Notes under the pieces: generated by a model
Database searches by the model: none
The model's input: the letters and a program-made list of their open reading frames with translations, nothing else
What the model was told of the DNA's origin: nothing
Source: Marinobacter adhaerens HP15
GTDB lineage: Bacteria; Pseudomonadota; Gammaproteobacteria; Pseudomonadales; Oleiphilaceae
Length of the DNA: 64,000 bases
Direction: 5' to 3'
Assembly: GCF_000166295.1 (NCBI RefSeq)
Contig: NC_017506.1
Coordinates: forward strand, 3,720,001-3,784,000
In this document: one piece after another, positions 43,369-53,306 of the stretch
How positions within the stretch are numbered: position 1 is the first letter of the stretch
How the letters are laid out: every line of letters starts with the position of its first letter
Position numbers and translations under genes: made by a program

Positions 43369-44567
43369 TCTGATAAGTCCCTGTCCAGGGCCGCTTCAAT
43401 GCGGCCAATGACCTCCTCAAGAACCGACCTCGGGCAGCCGATATTCAGGCGCATAAAGCCGCTGCCCGGGTCTCCGAAGGAGAGTCCGGGATTCATGCCC
43501 ACACCGGCCTTCCGAACAAAAAAGCGTTTCAGACCCGCATCGTCCAGACCCAGCTCGCGGCAATCCAGCCACATAAGATACGTGCCCTCCGGAGCAGACA
43601 CCCGAACGCCGGGGAGGCGCTGGCCGACCGCTTCCACCACGTAGTCCCGGTTTGCCTGCAGGTAAGCCATCAGATCGTCCAGCCAGGGACCACCATGGCG
43701 ATAACCGGCCTCAAACCCGGCAATGCTGAACGGATTACACTGGGGCAGATGCATCGATTCGAACACCGCTTTCATGGCCTTTCGCCGCTCCGCATCCGGA
43801 ATCACCAGAGCCGACAGTCCCAGCCCGGGCATATTGAAACTCTTGCTGGGAGCCACCGCCATGACCAGTGCGTCGTCAGGGCCGGCCAGGTTGGCCAGCA
43901 TCGTATGACGGGGTTTGTCGGGGAAAACGAGATCGCAATGGATCTCGTCGGACACCACCACCAACTGATGCCGACGTGCGATATCCAGCACCGCCCTCAG
44001 TTCTTCCTCGGACCACACCCGGCCGACCGGGTTGTGAGGTGAACACAGCAGCAGGACGCGAGCATCGGGACGCGCTGCACACTCTTCAAGATGATCCAGA
44101 TCCATGCGGTAGTGGCCGGGGTCCCCGGTGTCCGGATCCTCGGGCACCAACGGGTTCTCGATCACCACCCGGCCACTGTGCCGCACCGAACTGAAGAACG
44201 GCGGATACACCGGCGGCTGAATGATCACACCCTCGCCAGGCCCGGCGTAGGCCATGCACGCGGCGTTGATGGATGGCACCACGCCGGGTGCCATCAGTAT
44301 CCATTCGCGCTGGATCTCCCAGCCGTGACGGTTGGCGAACCAGTCAATCATCGACTGATAAAGACTGTCCGGAAACAGGGTGTAGCCGTAGATCGGATGT
44401 GCCGCCCGCTCCGCCAATGCGCGGGTGACCGCCTCAGGGGCTGCAAAATCCATATCAGCAACCCACACCGGAATCACCTCCTCGGTGCCAAAAACCGCCT
44501 GGCGGGCATCGAACTTGACGGAACAGGTATTCTCACGGGAAACCGGGTCATCGAAAGGGCTGGACAC
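43362..44567 (-). CDS. PatB/MalY-type PLP C-S lyase or aminotransferase
   Basis: A 401-residue class I/II aminotransferase-fold enzyme. The PLP lysine is in APSKSFNMPGL, the substrate-binding Asn/Asp in SPHNPVGR and SDEIHCDL, and the C-terminal Arg in FMRLNIG. These features match the cystathionine beta-lyase branch (PatB/MalY), which releases thiols from S-substituted cysteines. The neighbouring AEC permease diverges from it. Start ATG 44567. Confidence 0.9.
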   Translation of the reverse strand: MSSPFDDPVSRENTCSVKFDARQAVFGTEEVIPVWVADMDFAAPEAVTRALAERAAHPIYGYTLFPDSLYQSMIDWFANRHGWEIQREWILMAPGVVPSINAACMAYAGPGEGVIIQPPVYPPFFSSVRHSGRVVIENPLVPEDPDTGDPGHYRMDLDHLEECAARPDARVLLLCSPHNPVGRVWSEEELRAVLDIARRHQLVVVSDEIHCDLVFPDKPRHTMLANLAGPDDALVMAVAPSKSFNMPGLGLSALVIPDAERRKAMKAVFESMHLPQCNPFSIAGFEAGYRHGGPWLDDLMAYLQANRDYVVEAVGQRLPGVRVSAPEGTYLMWLDCRELGLDDAGLKRFFVRKAGVGMNPGLSFGDPGSGFMRLNIGCPRSVLEEVIGRIEAALDRDLSDH

Positions 44568-44778
44568 AAGGACTCTCCAGAGCAGATATCAGTATCGGAA
44601 ACCGGTATTGTGGTGGGCCCAACCAGGCACCGCAAGCGCCTGCAAGAACACAACCATTGTGTTCATCTCCGGCTTTGGTCGAACATCGTCGATTAACACT
44701 TGCCCAGAAGGGCCGATACTTGCGAACCTAACGGTTTATCCAACAAAAACTTCCAAACTTTCTCCCGGAGCCTGTTCA

Positions 44779-45666
44779 ATGATTGGCCAGATCCTGTCCA
44801 CCATGTTGCCGGTGTTCCTGATCGCTGGTTGCGGCGCCCTCTACGGCCGTTATCGGACCCCCGATATCCAGGGACTGAACGTTCTCAACATGGAGCTGTT
44901 CGTGCCCATGCTGGTTTTTGCCGTTCTCGCCGACCAGCAGGCTCCGCTGCAGGAGTATGCCCGGCTGGCACTGGCGGCCACCGTGGTCGTGCTCGGATCA
45001 GGTATTGTTCTCTACCCGCTGGCCAGGGTTCTGAAGCTGAATCTGAAAACCTTCCTGCCGCCAATGATGTTCAACAACTCCGGCAACATGGGGATCCCGC
45101 TGCTGGTGCTGGCGTTCGGTGATGAGGCTCTTCCGGCGGCGATCGTGCTGTTTATTGTGGAAATGCTGCTGCACTTTTCGGTGGGGCTTTACATGCTTGA
45201 CCCCCACACCTCCATCATCAAACGGCTCAAGCTGCCCATCGTATTTGCCAGTATTGCCGGGCTGTCGGTGAATCTCGGGGGCGTACCCCTGCCGGAATGG
45301 CTGCTGGAAACCCTGAACATGCTGGGGGGTGTCTGCATCCCGCTGATGCTCTTTGCCCTCGGCGTGCGCATGCTTGATATTGATTTCAGTGACTGGAAGC
45401 TGGGCATGCTGGGCGCCGTCGCCTGTCCCGCCAGCGGCCTGATACTGGCCTGGCCGATGATTGCGGTACTGGATCTTCCGGGCATGCAGATAGCCGCGCT
45501 GTGGGTATTTGCGGCCCTGCCACCGGCTGTACTCAACTACATGGTGGCGGAACAGTATCGTCAGGAGCCACACAAGGTCGCGTCGCTGGTATTATTGAGC
45601 AACCTGGGCAGTCTCATCGTTATGCCGGTTGTGCTCGGGCTGGTGTTTGCCGCCGGCTACGTTTGA
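44779..45666 (+). CDS. AEC-family permease
   Basis: A 295-residue protein with ten membrane segments. MMFNNSGNMGIPLL and the inverted-repeat layout identify the auxin-efflux-carrier family, whose bacterial members move malate, malonate or other organic compounds. ATG 44779 has GGAG nine bases upstream; an open frame extends to 44425 but overlaps the divergent gene. Followed at 16 bp by the UbiA-like gene, so the two are probably co-transcribed. Confidence 0.88.
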   Translation: MIGQILSTMLPVFLIAGCGALYGRYRTPDIQGLNVLNMELFVPMLVFAVLADQQAPLQEYARLALAATVVVLGSGIVLYPLARVLKLNLKTFLPPMMFNNSGNMGIPLLVLAFGDEALPAAIVLFIVEMLLHFSVGLYMLDPHTSIIKRLKLPIVFASIAGLSVNLGGVPLPEWLLETLNMLGGVCIPLMLFALGVRMLDIDFSDWKLGMLGAVACPASGLILAWPMIAVLDLPGMQIAALWVFAALPPAVLNYMVAEQYRQEPHKVASLVLLSNLGSLIVMPVVLGLVFAAGYV

Positions 45667-45682
45667 TCAGAGGAAGGACCCG

Positions 45683-46573
45683 ATGTCTGAAACCGTTGCG
45701 GTGGTGCGCGCCTCCCGCCCGAACTTTCTGATACTCGCACCGCTGTGTGCCGGTCTCGGTGTGGCCCTGGCCTGGCAGCAGGGCGCATCGCCGGCCCTGA
45801 TTGACACCTTGCTGGTTCTGATTGGCGCCCTCCTGGCCCATGCCGCCGTTAACCTGCTCAATGAATACGAAGATTTCATCTCCGGACTGGACCTGATCAC
45901 CCGGCGCACGCCTTTCTCCGGCGGCAGTGGCGCTCTGCCGGAGGTTCCCTCCGCCGCCCGGCAGGTCCTGTTGGCCGCATCCGGTACGCTGGCACTGGTT
46001 GTGGCCATTGGCCTCTACTTTCTCTGGCTCCGGGGCCTGCCCATGCTGGTGCTGGGTGCCGCAGGCGTGGTGCTGGTACTTACCTACACCCGCTGGATTA
46101 CCCGTTCGCCACTGATCTGCCTGCTTGCTCCCGGGCTGGGATTCGGCCCCGTGATGATCCTGGGCAGCCTGATTGCCCTGGGGGCGCGGCTCGATGCTGC
46201 GGCCGTTGCGGCCTCTGCCATCAGTCTGCTGCTGGTAAGTGAGTTACTGCTGATCAATCAGATTCCGGATGCCGATGCAGACCGGAAAGTCGGCCGGCGG
46301 CATCTGGTCATTACCATGGGCCAGCCGGCCGCTGCCCGCCTGGCAGGCCTGCTGTTACTTGGCAGCTACGGCCTACTCGGCTCGGCAATCTGGGTCGGCT
46401 GGTTGCCGATCTGGACGGCCATCGCACTTGCGCCATTGCCGGCAGCGATCTGGGTTAGCACCAGGCTGCGGGGCGCCCTGAGCAATCCCGCACAGCTGAA
46501 CACCCTCCTGGGCATAAACGTCGCGGTGCTGTTAGCCACTCTCGCGTTGTTGATCTGCGGGCTCAGCCTTTAA
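45683..46573 (+). CDS. UbiA-family prenyltransferase, MenA-like
   Basis: A 296-residue polytopic enzyme. The first Asp-rich motif is [11 protein letters not shown] (from residue 60) and the second is [15 protein letters not shown], the two Mg-prenyl-diphosphate binding sites of the family. The pattern resembles 1,4-dihydroxy-2-naphthoate prenyltransferases, but no other menaquinone genes are near, so the acceptor is open. AGGAAGG precedes ATG 45683. It overlaps the convergent chemoreceptor by 11 bp. Confidence 0.87.
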   Translation: MSETVAVVRASRPNFLILAPLCAGLGVALAWQQGASPALIDTLLVLIGALLAHAAVNLLNEYEDFISGLDLITRRTPFSGGSGALPEVPSAARQVLLAASGTLALVVAIGLYFLWLRGLPMLVLGAAGVVLVLTYTRWITRSPLICLLAPGLGFGPVMILGSLIALGARLDAAAVAASAISLLLVSELLLINQIPDADADRKVGRRHLVITMGQPAAARLAGLLLLGSYGLLGSAIWVGWLPIWTAIALAPLPAAIWVSTRLRGALSNPAQLNTLLGINVAVLLATLALLICGLSL

Positions 46574-48275
46574 ACCGGAAGACGCTGACCCGCGAACGCA
46601 GCTGCCCGGCAAGCACCGCCAGATCCCGGCTGGCCCCTGCAACCTGCTCGGAACCGGCTGACGTTTCCACCGTGGCGTCGTGGATGCGGCTGATGTTGCG
46701 GTTGACCTCTTCCGCAACGGAACTCTGCTCTTCCGAGGCACTGGCAATCTGGGCGTTCATGTCGTTGATGGCGCCGACTTCATTGCGGATTCTGGCGAGG
46801 GCAGCTTCCGCCTCGCTGGTCTTGTCCACCGTGTTACGTGCCAGTTCACGACTGCTTTCCATCACGTTGGTCGCCTCGCCGGCACCGGTCTGCAGGTTGC
46901 CTATCATTTCCTGGATCTCCCGGGTGGAATCCTGGGTCCGCGACGCCAGGGAGCGCACCTCGTCCGCCACCACCGCGAAGCCCCGACCGTGAGTACCCGC
47001 GCGGGCGGCTTCAATGGCAGCATTCAGTGCCAGCAGGTTGGTCTGTTCGGCGATGGCATTGATCACTTCTATGATCTTCTCGATGTTGGCGCTGTCCTCA
47101 GACACCCGCTGCACGGTCCGGGTTGCCTGTTCCAGGGTTTCCGCCAGCTCGCCGATGGAGGCCGCGGTTTCCTGGACCACGCGATTCCCGCTTTCAACCT
47201 CGGTATCGGCCTTCTGGGTAGCGCTGGCCGCGCTGGCCGCGAAACCGGCCACTTCGTTTGCCGTGGCCGCCATCTGGTTCACGGCTGTGGCCATCTGTTC
47301 CGCTTCGCTCGCCTGCAAACGGATCTGACGGCTGTTGTTGTCGGAGGTCGCTTCCAGTTCAGAAGACGAGCTGGACAGTTCCTCCGCCGCTGAGCGGACC
47401 TCCCGGATAATGCCGCCCAGTCGCTCCACGGTATCCTGCAACGCGCCCATCACGCTGTCCGGGTAGCGGGTTTGAATATCCTGGTCCAGCTCTCCGTCAG
47501 CCAGCTGGCGAATCGCCTGGGCAACATCCTCCGGTTCACCGCCAAGAATCTTCTTCAACCTGCGGATGATTACCATTGCTACAAGTGCACCCTGAACGAC
47601 CGCAAGACCTGTTACCGACAGGTTCAGGGCATTAAATGTGCTCGCCGCCTCACGCACTTCATCAACACCGGTGGTCACCACGTCTTCCTGGTAGTCGATA
47701 AAGGCGTTGACCCGTTTGAGCCACTCCGAATAGGCGCCGGAGACATCGCTGAGAAGAAATGCCCTGGCCTGATCGATGTTGCCGGCCAGTCGCAGCTCGA
47801 GCAGTTCATCCGTTAACGTGAGGGCCCTGAGTTCAATGTCTTTTATCGCCGCCAGCAGTTGCTTTTCCCGGCTGGTAGCGCCCTCTTCCCGGAACATCTC
47901 ATCCATGGGGCCAGCGGAATCCCGGTAAAACGCCTTCAAACGTTCGATGTCAGCGAGGTGTGTTTGCAGGTCCCGCTCGTTCTCTACCAGCACCGCATCC
48001 CGGATGGCTATCGCCCGATCGTGGACACTGCCGCGAAAGTTGATCGCGTACCGCTGTTTCACGGCAGCGCCGTCACCCACATCGGTCAGGGTCCTGTCGA
48101 TGAATCCGACCCGCTGGTTGCCAATCAGACTGACCGCAATTACCAGGGACAGAATCAGTCCAAAACCAAGGGCTAGGCGTTTCGCAACGGTAAAATGACC
48201 AAACAGCAGTAGGCTCCGGGGCACATTTTTATTGAATGAGCCTATGACTTCTTTAAAAATGGCAGGCTGGATCAA
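46563..48275 (-). CDS. Methyl-accepting chemotaxis protein with four-helix-bundle sensor
   Basis: A 570-residue chemoreceptor. Membrane segment at about 32-50, a helical periplasmic domain (about 52-210) with the 4HB_MCP look ([20 protein letters not shown]), a second membrane segment (about 215-237), HAMP-like helices and a complete signalling domain with tip [20 protein letters not shown]. The start is probably TTG 48275 with GAAGG upstream, but this is not certain. Ligand unknown. Confidence 0.92.
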   Translation of the reverse strand: MIQPAIFKEVIGSFNKNVPRSLLLFGHFTVAKRLALGFGLILSLVIAVSLIGNQRVGFIDRTLTDVGDGAAVKQRYAINFRGSVHDRAIAIRDAVLVENERDLQTHLADIERLKAFYRDSAGPMDEMFREEGATSREKQLLAAIKDIELRALTLTDELLELRLAGNIDQARAFLLSDVSGAYSEWLKRVNAFIDYQEDVVTTGVDEVREAASTFNALNLSVTGLAVVQGALVAMVIIRRLKKILGGEPEDVAQAIRQLADGELDQDIQTRYPDSVMGALQDTVERLGGIIREVRSAAEELSSSSSELEATSDNNSRQIRLQASEAEQMATAVNQMAATANEVAGFAASAASATQKADTEVESGNRVVQETAASIGELAETLEQATRTVQRVSEDSANIEKIIEVINAIAEQTNLLALNAAIEAARAGTHGRGFAVVADEVRSLASRTQDSTREIQEMIGNLQTGAGEATNVMESSRELARNTVDKTSEAEAALARIRNEVGAINDMNAQIASASEEQSSVAEEVNRNISRIHDATVETSAGSEQVAGASRDLAVLAGQLRSRVSVFRFKG

Positions 48276-48369
48276 TCAATGGAGCCTTCACACCCGTTTT
48301 TTGACAATCCTTTTCATTACTGCAATCAATCTTTACATCTCACGCCCCGAGCCCTTGCAACTGCCTGAA

Positions 48370-48388
48370 CTTTAACCGATGGTTAAAG
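48370..48388. promoter_or_regulatory. Perfect 8-bp dyad upstream of fadE, operator candidate
   Basis: CTTTAACCGATGGTTAAAG is two exact 8-bp arms with a 3-base centre, 41 bp before the fadE start. It resembles the compact palindromes bound by TetR-type fatty-acid regulators. It does not match the E. coli FadR consensus as I recall it. Confidence 0.55.
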
Positions 48389-48429
48389 TAGCTTCTGAGC
48401 AATTGCATTCACGATACGGAGGTCTCCCC

Positions 48430-50937
48430 ATGAGTGTTCTTCTCCTGCTGATCAGTGCCCTGGTGCTGATCTATCTGGGTATCGGCGGCACCACAGCCGC
48501 TGCCGTCATGTCTCTTGCGACCGTTGTGGGCCTGTTCCAGGATGAATGGCATCTGATCAGCATTCTCTGCGGCGGTGTGCTGCTGGCCTTGGCGTTGATT
48601 CTGGTTATCCCTGGCGACTTGCGTCTCGACAAGCTCAGCCGCCCGCTTCTCGGCTGGGTACGCAGCCGACTGCCCAAACTCTCGGACACCGAAGCCGAGG
48701 CCCTGAAATCCGGCTCGGTCGATTGGGACGGTGAGCTCTTTTCCGGCAAGCCCAAGTGGAGCAAGCTGCTGGACGCCAAGCCGGCACACCTCACCAGCGA
48801 CGAACAGGCCTTCCTGGATGGACCGGTGGAAAAGCTCTGCGCCATGCTCGACGACTGGAAGATCACCCACGAGCAGTACGACCTGCCGGACAAGGTCTGG
48901 AAGTTTATCCGTGAGAACGGTTTTTTCGGCCTGGTGATTCCCAAAGAAGACGGCGGCCTGGGGTTCTCCAACACCGCCCACTCTGAAATCGTGATGAAGA
49001 TTTCCACCCGGAGCGTATCGGCTGCCGTTACCGTGATGGTGCCAAACTCCCTCGGCCCGGGCGAGTTGCTGATGCACTACGGCACCGATGAGCAGAAACA
49101 GCATTATCTGCCCAGACTGGCCGGCGGCGACGAGATTCCCTGTTTCGCCCTCACCTCCCCGGTGGCCGGCTCCGACGCCGGCGCCATTCCGGACAAAGGC
49201 ATCGTCTGCAAGGGCAAATGGAACGGCAAGGAAGTGCTGGGCCTGAAAGTCACCTGGAACAAGCGCTACATCACCCTGGCCCCGGTGGCGACTCTGATCG
49301 GCCTGGCCATCAAGGTCTATGATCCGGACAAGCTGCTGGGCGATTCCGATGAAATCGGTGTGACCTGTGTACTGGTGCCCAAAGACACGGACGGCGTCAA
49401 CGCCGGTGCCCGCCACCTGCCCATGAACACCGTATTCATGAATGGTCCCACCTGGGGCAACGACGTGTTCATTCCGATGGAACAGGTCATCGGCGGCCAG
49501 GATATGCTCGGCAAGGGCTGGACCATGCTGCTGGAGTGTCTGTCTATCGGCCGCTCCATCTCCCTGCCCGCCCTCGGCACCGGTGCCGGCAAGGTGGCCA
49601 GCCTGGCCACCGGCTCCTACGCCTACACCCGGGAACAGTTCGGCCGGACTATCAGCCAGTTTGAAGGCGTGCAGGAAGCCCTGGAGCCCATCGCAGGCTA
49701 CACCTACATGATGGACGCTGCCCGGCTGTTGACCTCCGGCATGCTGGACCGTGGCGTGCGGCCCTCGGTGCCGTCCGCCGTGCTGAAATACCGCAATACC
49801 GACCTGATGCGGGAAGTCATCAACCATGCCATGGACGTGGTGGCAGGCCGCGGCGTCATCACCGGCCCCCGCAACTTCCTGGCCCGGGCCTACCAGGCGG
49901 TCCCCATCGGGATCACCGTGGAAGGCGCCAATATCCTTACCCGGAGCCTGATGATCTTCGGCCAGGGTTCCATCCGCTGCCATCCGTTCATTGTTGAGGA
50001 AATCGAAGCCGCGGGCATGGAAGACGAGGACAAGGCAGCGAAGAAGTTCGACGGTATCTTCTACCGGCATCTGGCCCATACCACCCGCAATGCCCTTCGG
50101 GCCCTGCTGCTGGGACTGACCAGGGGATGGGCCGAATCGGTGCCACGGCAAGGCAACATCAAGTCCAGCTACCGACAGCTGGCGCGGTTCTCAGCAGCCT
50201 TCGCCCTGATGACTGACGTCACTCTGCTGACCGTTGGTGGTGGCCTCAAAGCCCGGCAACGCCTCTCCGGGCGCATGGCCGACTGCCTGGTGCAACTCTA
50301 TTACGCCACCGCCGTCATCAAACAATGGCATGAGGAGGGTTACCCGGATGACCAGCGGCCGCTGGTAGAGTGGTGCCTACAGACCTGCCTCAGGGATCTA
50401 CAGGGCTCCATGCGCGAAGCCATCATCAACTTCCCGGTGCCGGCCCTGCGCTGGCCCCTGCGACTGCTGGTGTTCCCGCTGGGTGCCACTGGCCTGAACG
50501 GCCCCGACGACAAGCTGGGCGCACAGGTCGCGGAATCCATCGTCAAGGACACCCCGGTACGCCAGCGCATCAGTCGCGGTGCCTACACCACCATGGACCC
50601 GGAAGATCCGCTCGGGCGGGTGCTCAATGCCTACAAGCTGGCCAACGAGACCGCGGACATGCGCAGCCGGCTGCATGACGCCATGCGCAACCGCGATGAA
50701 GACGAACTGGGCGGCATTGACCTGTTGATGGGGCATCAGCGCAAGGAACTGGTTGACTGGGCCTGCGCCCAGGGCGTGGTCAAGGCAGACGAGTGCGACA
50801 AACTGCTGGAAGCACTGGAAGCGCTCTATGATGTGATCCGCGTCGATGCCTTCGATGCCGACGGCCTGAAAGCGCTTTCGCGCTGTGCCAAGGGCAAACG
50901 CAAGGTGGTCGAGCGCCCACCCAGAGACGAGAAATGA
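48430..50937 (+). CDS. fadE: Acyl-CoA dehydrogenase FadE
   Basis: An 835-residue long-form acyl-CoA dehydrogenase, the first enzyme of fatty-acid beta-oxidation. An N-terminal pair of membrane segments (about 1-65) is followed by the FAD-binding dehydrogenase core (about 100-560; FALTSPVAGSDAG, REQFGRTISQFEGVQE) and a long C-terminal helical domain seen in FadE. ATG 48430 has GGAGG upstream. A palindrome lies in its promoter region. It is followed at 24 bp by trmO, so they may share a transcript. Confidence 0.94.
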   Translation: MSVLLLLISALVLIYLGIGGTTAAAVMSLATVVGLFQDEWHLISILCGGVLLALALILVIPGDLRLDKLSRPLLGWVRSRLPKLSDTEAEALKSGSVDWDGELFSGKPKWSKLLDAKPAHLTSDEQAFLDGPVEKLCAMLDDWKITHEQYDLPDKVWKFIRENGFFGLVIPKEDGGLGFSNTAHSEIVMKISTRSVSAAVTVMVPNSLGPGELLMHYGTDEQKQHYLPRLAGGDEIPCFALTSPVAGSDAGAIPDKGIVCKGKWNGKEVLGLKVTWNKRYITLAPVATLIGLAIKVYDPDKLLGDSDEIGVTCVLVPKDTDGVNAGARHLPMNTVFMNGPTWGNDVFIPMEQVIGGQDMLGKGWTMLLECLSIGRSISLPALGTGAGKVASLATGSYAYTREQFGRTISQFEGVQEALEPIAGYTYMMDAARLLTSGMLDRGVRPSVPSAVLKYRNTDLMREVINHAMDVVAGRGVITGPRNFLARAYQAVPIGITVEGANILTRSLMIFGQGSIRCHPFIVEEIEAAGMEDEDKAAKKFDGIFYRHLAHTTRNALRALLLGLTRGWAESVPRQGNIKSSYRQLARFSAAFALMTDVTLLTVGGGLKARQRLSGRMADCLVQLYYATAVIKQWHEEGYPDDQRPLVEWCLQTCLRDLQGSMREAIINFPVPALRWPLRLLVFPLGATGLNGPDDKLGAQVAESIVKDTPVRQRISRGAYTTMDPEDPLGRVLNAYKLANETADMRSRLHDAMRNRDEDELGGIDLLMGHQRKELVDWACAQGVVKADECDKLLEALEALYDVIRVDAFDADGLKALSRCAKGKRKVVERPPRDEK

Positions 50938-50961
50938 CGAGCGAAAAGCGTGGGCGAGTCG

Positions 50962-51453
50962 ATGAACGATCCTGGTGATTTGCGTCCGAATGAGGAGGCC
51001 GTGGCGCTTGAACCGGCCTCCGATGCAACGCTGCGCTTCATCGGCACCATTCATACCCCCTGGCGCGATCGCAAGGACTGCCCGCGCCAGGGCCGCCTTG
51101 ACGGCCCGGAGTGCCAGCTGGTTCTGGACCCTGTTTGGCACAACGCGCTGGCGGGGCTCGAAGACTACGACACCATTGAGGTGCTTTACTGGCTCGACCA
51201 GAGCCGCCGGGACCTGATCCGGCAAAGCCCCAGAAGCGACGGCCAGACCTTCGGCACCTTCGCCCTGCGCTCCCCGGTGCGACCAAACCCGATTGGCACG
51301 TCCATGGTCAAACTGGTTCGTATAGAAAAAGGAGCGCTGATCGTACGCGGCCTGGACTGTCTGGACGGCACCCCGCTGCTGGACATTAAGCCAGACCGCT
51401 GCGCCTTCAGCCCGAAGGCACCCCAAAAAACCGGCAACCAGCCGATTTCATAA
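50962..51453 (+). CDS. trmO: TrmO-type tRNA methyltransferase (TsaA-like)
   Basis: A 163-residue TsaA-like beta-barrel protein with the family signatures RSPVRPNPIG and DGTPLLDIKP and an early IHTPWRDRKDCPRQG. E. coli TrmO N6-methylates t6A37 in tRNA-Thr using SAM. The usual length is greater (about 235), so this is a short form lacking the C-terminal extension. TsaA-like short forms elsewhere sit in metal or oxyanion transport clusters, and here a binding-protein gene follows at 22 bp. ATG 50962 or GTG 50950 are both possible starts. Confidence 0.82.
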   Translation: MNDPGDLRPNEEAVALEPASDATLRFIGTIHTPWRDRKDCPRQGRLDGPECQLVLDPVWHNALAGLEDYDTIEVLYWLDQSRRDLIRQSPRSDGQTFGTFALRSPVRPNPIGTSMVKLVRIEKGALIVRGLDCLDGTPLLDIKPDRCAFSPKAPQKTGNQPIS

Positions 51454-51475
51454 CAATGAACAAGAGTGAAATCCC

Positions 51476-52267
51476 ATGGTACGAAAACTTCTGCTTGCCT
51501 CTGTGCTGGGCGTTGCGATGAGTCCGGCCATTGCTCAGGATCTGTCCCTTTACGCCGCAGGAAGCCTGAAAGCGGCCTTGTCGGAAGTCGCAAAAGATTT
51601 CGCGGCAGCTTACAACGTACCGGTGAACACCAGCTTCGGCCCCTCTGGCCTGATGAGGCAACGCATCGAATCCGGCGAGACAGCCCACGTGTTTGCCTCG
51701 GCCAACATGCGTCACCCCCGAACGCTGGAGGGGGCAGGCAATGGCGGCCCGGTGGCCCTGTTCGCCCGCAACCAGCTGTGCGCCCTGGCTCGCCCCGAGG
51801 TGACTGTCACTACGGACACTCTGCTGGAAGTAATGCTGGATGACTCGATTCGACTCGGAACCTCGACACCGAAGGCAGACCCGTCTGGCGACTACGCTTT
51901 CGAACTGTTCGACAAAACCGGGCATGCCGACACCCTCAAGGCCAAAGCGCTGCAACTGACCGGGGGTCCGGACAGCGCCAAGCCGCCCGAGGGTCGCAAC
52001 AACTACGCCTGGGTCCTGGACAGTGATCAGACCGATGTTTTCCTGACTTATTGCACCAACGCCGTACTGGCCCGCGCGGAAGTGCCCTCCCTGCAAACTA
52101 TCCGGGTTCCCCAGTCACTCTCTGTCGGTGCTGATTATGGTTTGATCGTACTGAATGAGGCACCGCCTGCCGCCTGGAAGCTGGCCATGTACATCCTGTC
52201 GCCTGCCGGCCAGTCAGTGCTCGCCGAGTACGGTTTCGACGCCGTGGCAACGGTGCAGGGCGAGTGA
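51476..52267 (+). CDS. ModA-type oxyanion-binding protein
   Basis: A 263-residue periplasmic binding protein with a signal peptide (about 1-20) and the ModA start LSLYAAGSLKAALSEV, with ligand loops FGPSGLMRQ and the C-terminal FDAVATV. ModA proteins bind molybdate or tungstate. No modB or modC follows; instead a FecB/FecCD-type transporter does, an unusual mix. ATG 51476. Confidence 0.85.
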   Translation: MVRKLLLASVLGVAMSPAIAQDLSLYAAGSLKAALSEVAKDFAAAYNVPVNTSFGPSGLMRQRIESGETAHVFASANMRHPRTLEGAGNGGPVALFARNQLCALARPEVTVTTDTLLEVMLDDSIRLGTSTPKADPSGDYAFELFDKTGHADTLKAKALQLTGGPDSAKPPEGRNNYAWVLDSDQTDVFLTYCTNAVLARAEVPSLQTIRVPQSLSVGADYGLIVLNEAPPAAWKLAMYILSPAGQSVLAEYGFDAVATVQGE

Positions 52268-52277
52268 GGAGACGGCA

Positions 52278-53306
52278 GTGAAAATCCTCTGTCTAATGCT
52301 GGCATTGCTGGCCCTGCCAGCCCAGGCCCGGACCGTCGTGGACAGCGCCGGCCGCAGCGTTGAGATTCCGGACGAAGTGGACACGGTCTTTGCTGCCGGG
52401 CCGCCAGCGGCCATCCTGCTGTATATCGTCAAGCCCGAGGCCATGACCGGCTGGCCCCGGGCCCTGCGGCCTGACGAACGCGAGTTCATCGCCGAACCCT
52501 ATCGGGACCTGCCGGAAACCGGCCGGCTGACCGGCCGCGGCGGCGAAGCCAACCTGGAGCGGGTACTGCAGATCCAGCCCGACCTGATCCTGGATTTCGG
52601 GTCGGTGCGCGACACCTATGTGGACCTGGCCAACCGGGTGCAGGACCAGACCGGCATTCCCTACCTGCTGATCGACGGCCGCTTCGAGAACACCCCGGAG
52701 GCACTGCGGGTTGTCGGTGAAGCACTTGGTGTGCCCGAGCGGGGCGAAGCCCTGGCCGAGGATGTAGAAGCTACCTTCGCCCGAATCGAACGCATTCTGG
52801 AGACTGTGCCGGAGGGCGAGCGGCCCAGAACCTACCTGGCCCGCGGCCCGGATGGCCTGGAAACCGGCATGAAAGGCTCCATCAACACCGAGATCATTGA
52901 GCGCGCCGGCGGTCGCAACGTGGCCGATGACGGCGGCGCCACCCGCGGGCTGGTGCAGGTCTCCATGGAGCAGATGATCACTGCCAACCCGGATACCATT
53001 GTGACCTGGGATCCGAATTTCTACGGCAAGGTATTTGACGATCCGCTCTGGCAGGGGATTGATGCGGTGCAAAGTGGCCGTGTTTACCTGTCGCCCTCTT
53101 TGCCGTTCGGATGGATCGACCGGCCACCATCACTCAACCGCATCATGGGGCTGATCTCGATGACCGGGCTGCTCTATCCGGACGATTGGGAAGGGAACCT
53201 GCGGGAAGAGACCCGCGAGTTCTATCGCCAGTATTACCACGTCGATCTCAGCGACGATCAATTGGGGAGGCTCCTCCAGTGGACCGAGGGTCGCTCCGGG
53301 GAATAG
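52278..53306 (+). CDS. FecB/MolA-type ABC substrate-binding protein
   Basis: A 342-residue class III binding protein with a short signal peptide (about 1-17), two lobes joined by a long helix, and the family pattern VDSAGRSVEIPDEVDTVFA, LERVLQIQPDLILDFGS, QMITANPDTIVTWD. Such proteins bind siderophores, heme, cobalamin or, in the MolA branch, molybdate/tungstate. GTG 52278 has AGGAG seven bases upstream. Partner of the permease and ATPase that follow. Confidence 0.88.
   Translation: MKILCLMLALLALPAQARTVVDSAGRSVEIPDEVDTVFAAGPPAAILLYIVKPEAMTGWPRALRPDEREFIAEPYRDLPETGRLTGRGGEANLERVLQIQPDLILDFGSVRDTYVDLANRVQDQTGIPYLLIDGRFENTPEALRVVGEALGVPERGEALAEDVEATFARIERILETVPEGERPRTYLARGPDGLETGMKGSINTEIIERAGGRNVADDGGATRGLVQVSMEQMITANPDTIVTWDPNFYGKVFDDPLWQGIDAVQSGRVYLSPSLPFGWIDRPPSLNRIMGLISMTGLLYPDDWEGNLREETREFYRQYYHVDLSDDQLGRLLQWTEGRSGE

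Noticed and set aside
48409..50151. 580-residue open frame antisense to fadE
   Set aside because: Shadow of the codon bias of fadE; no ribosome site or domain, rich in His/Gln/Gly as such shadows are.
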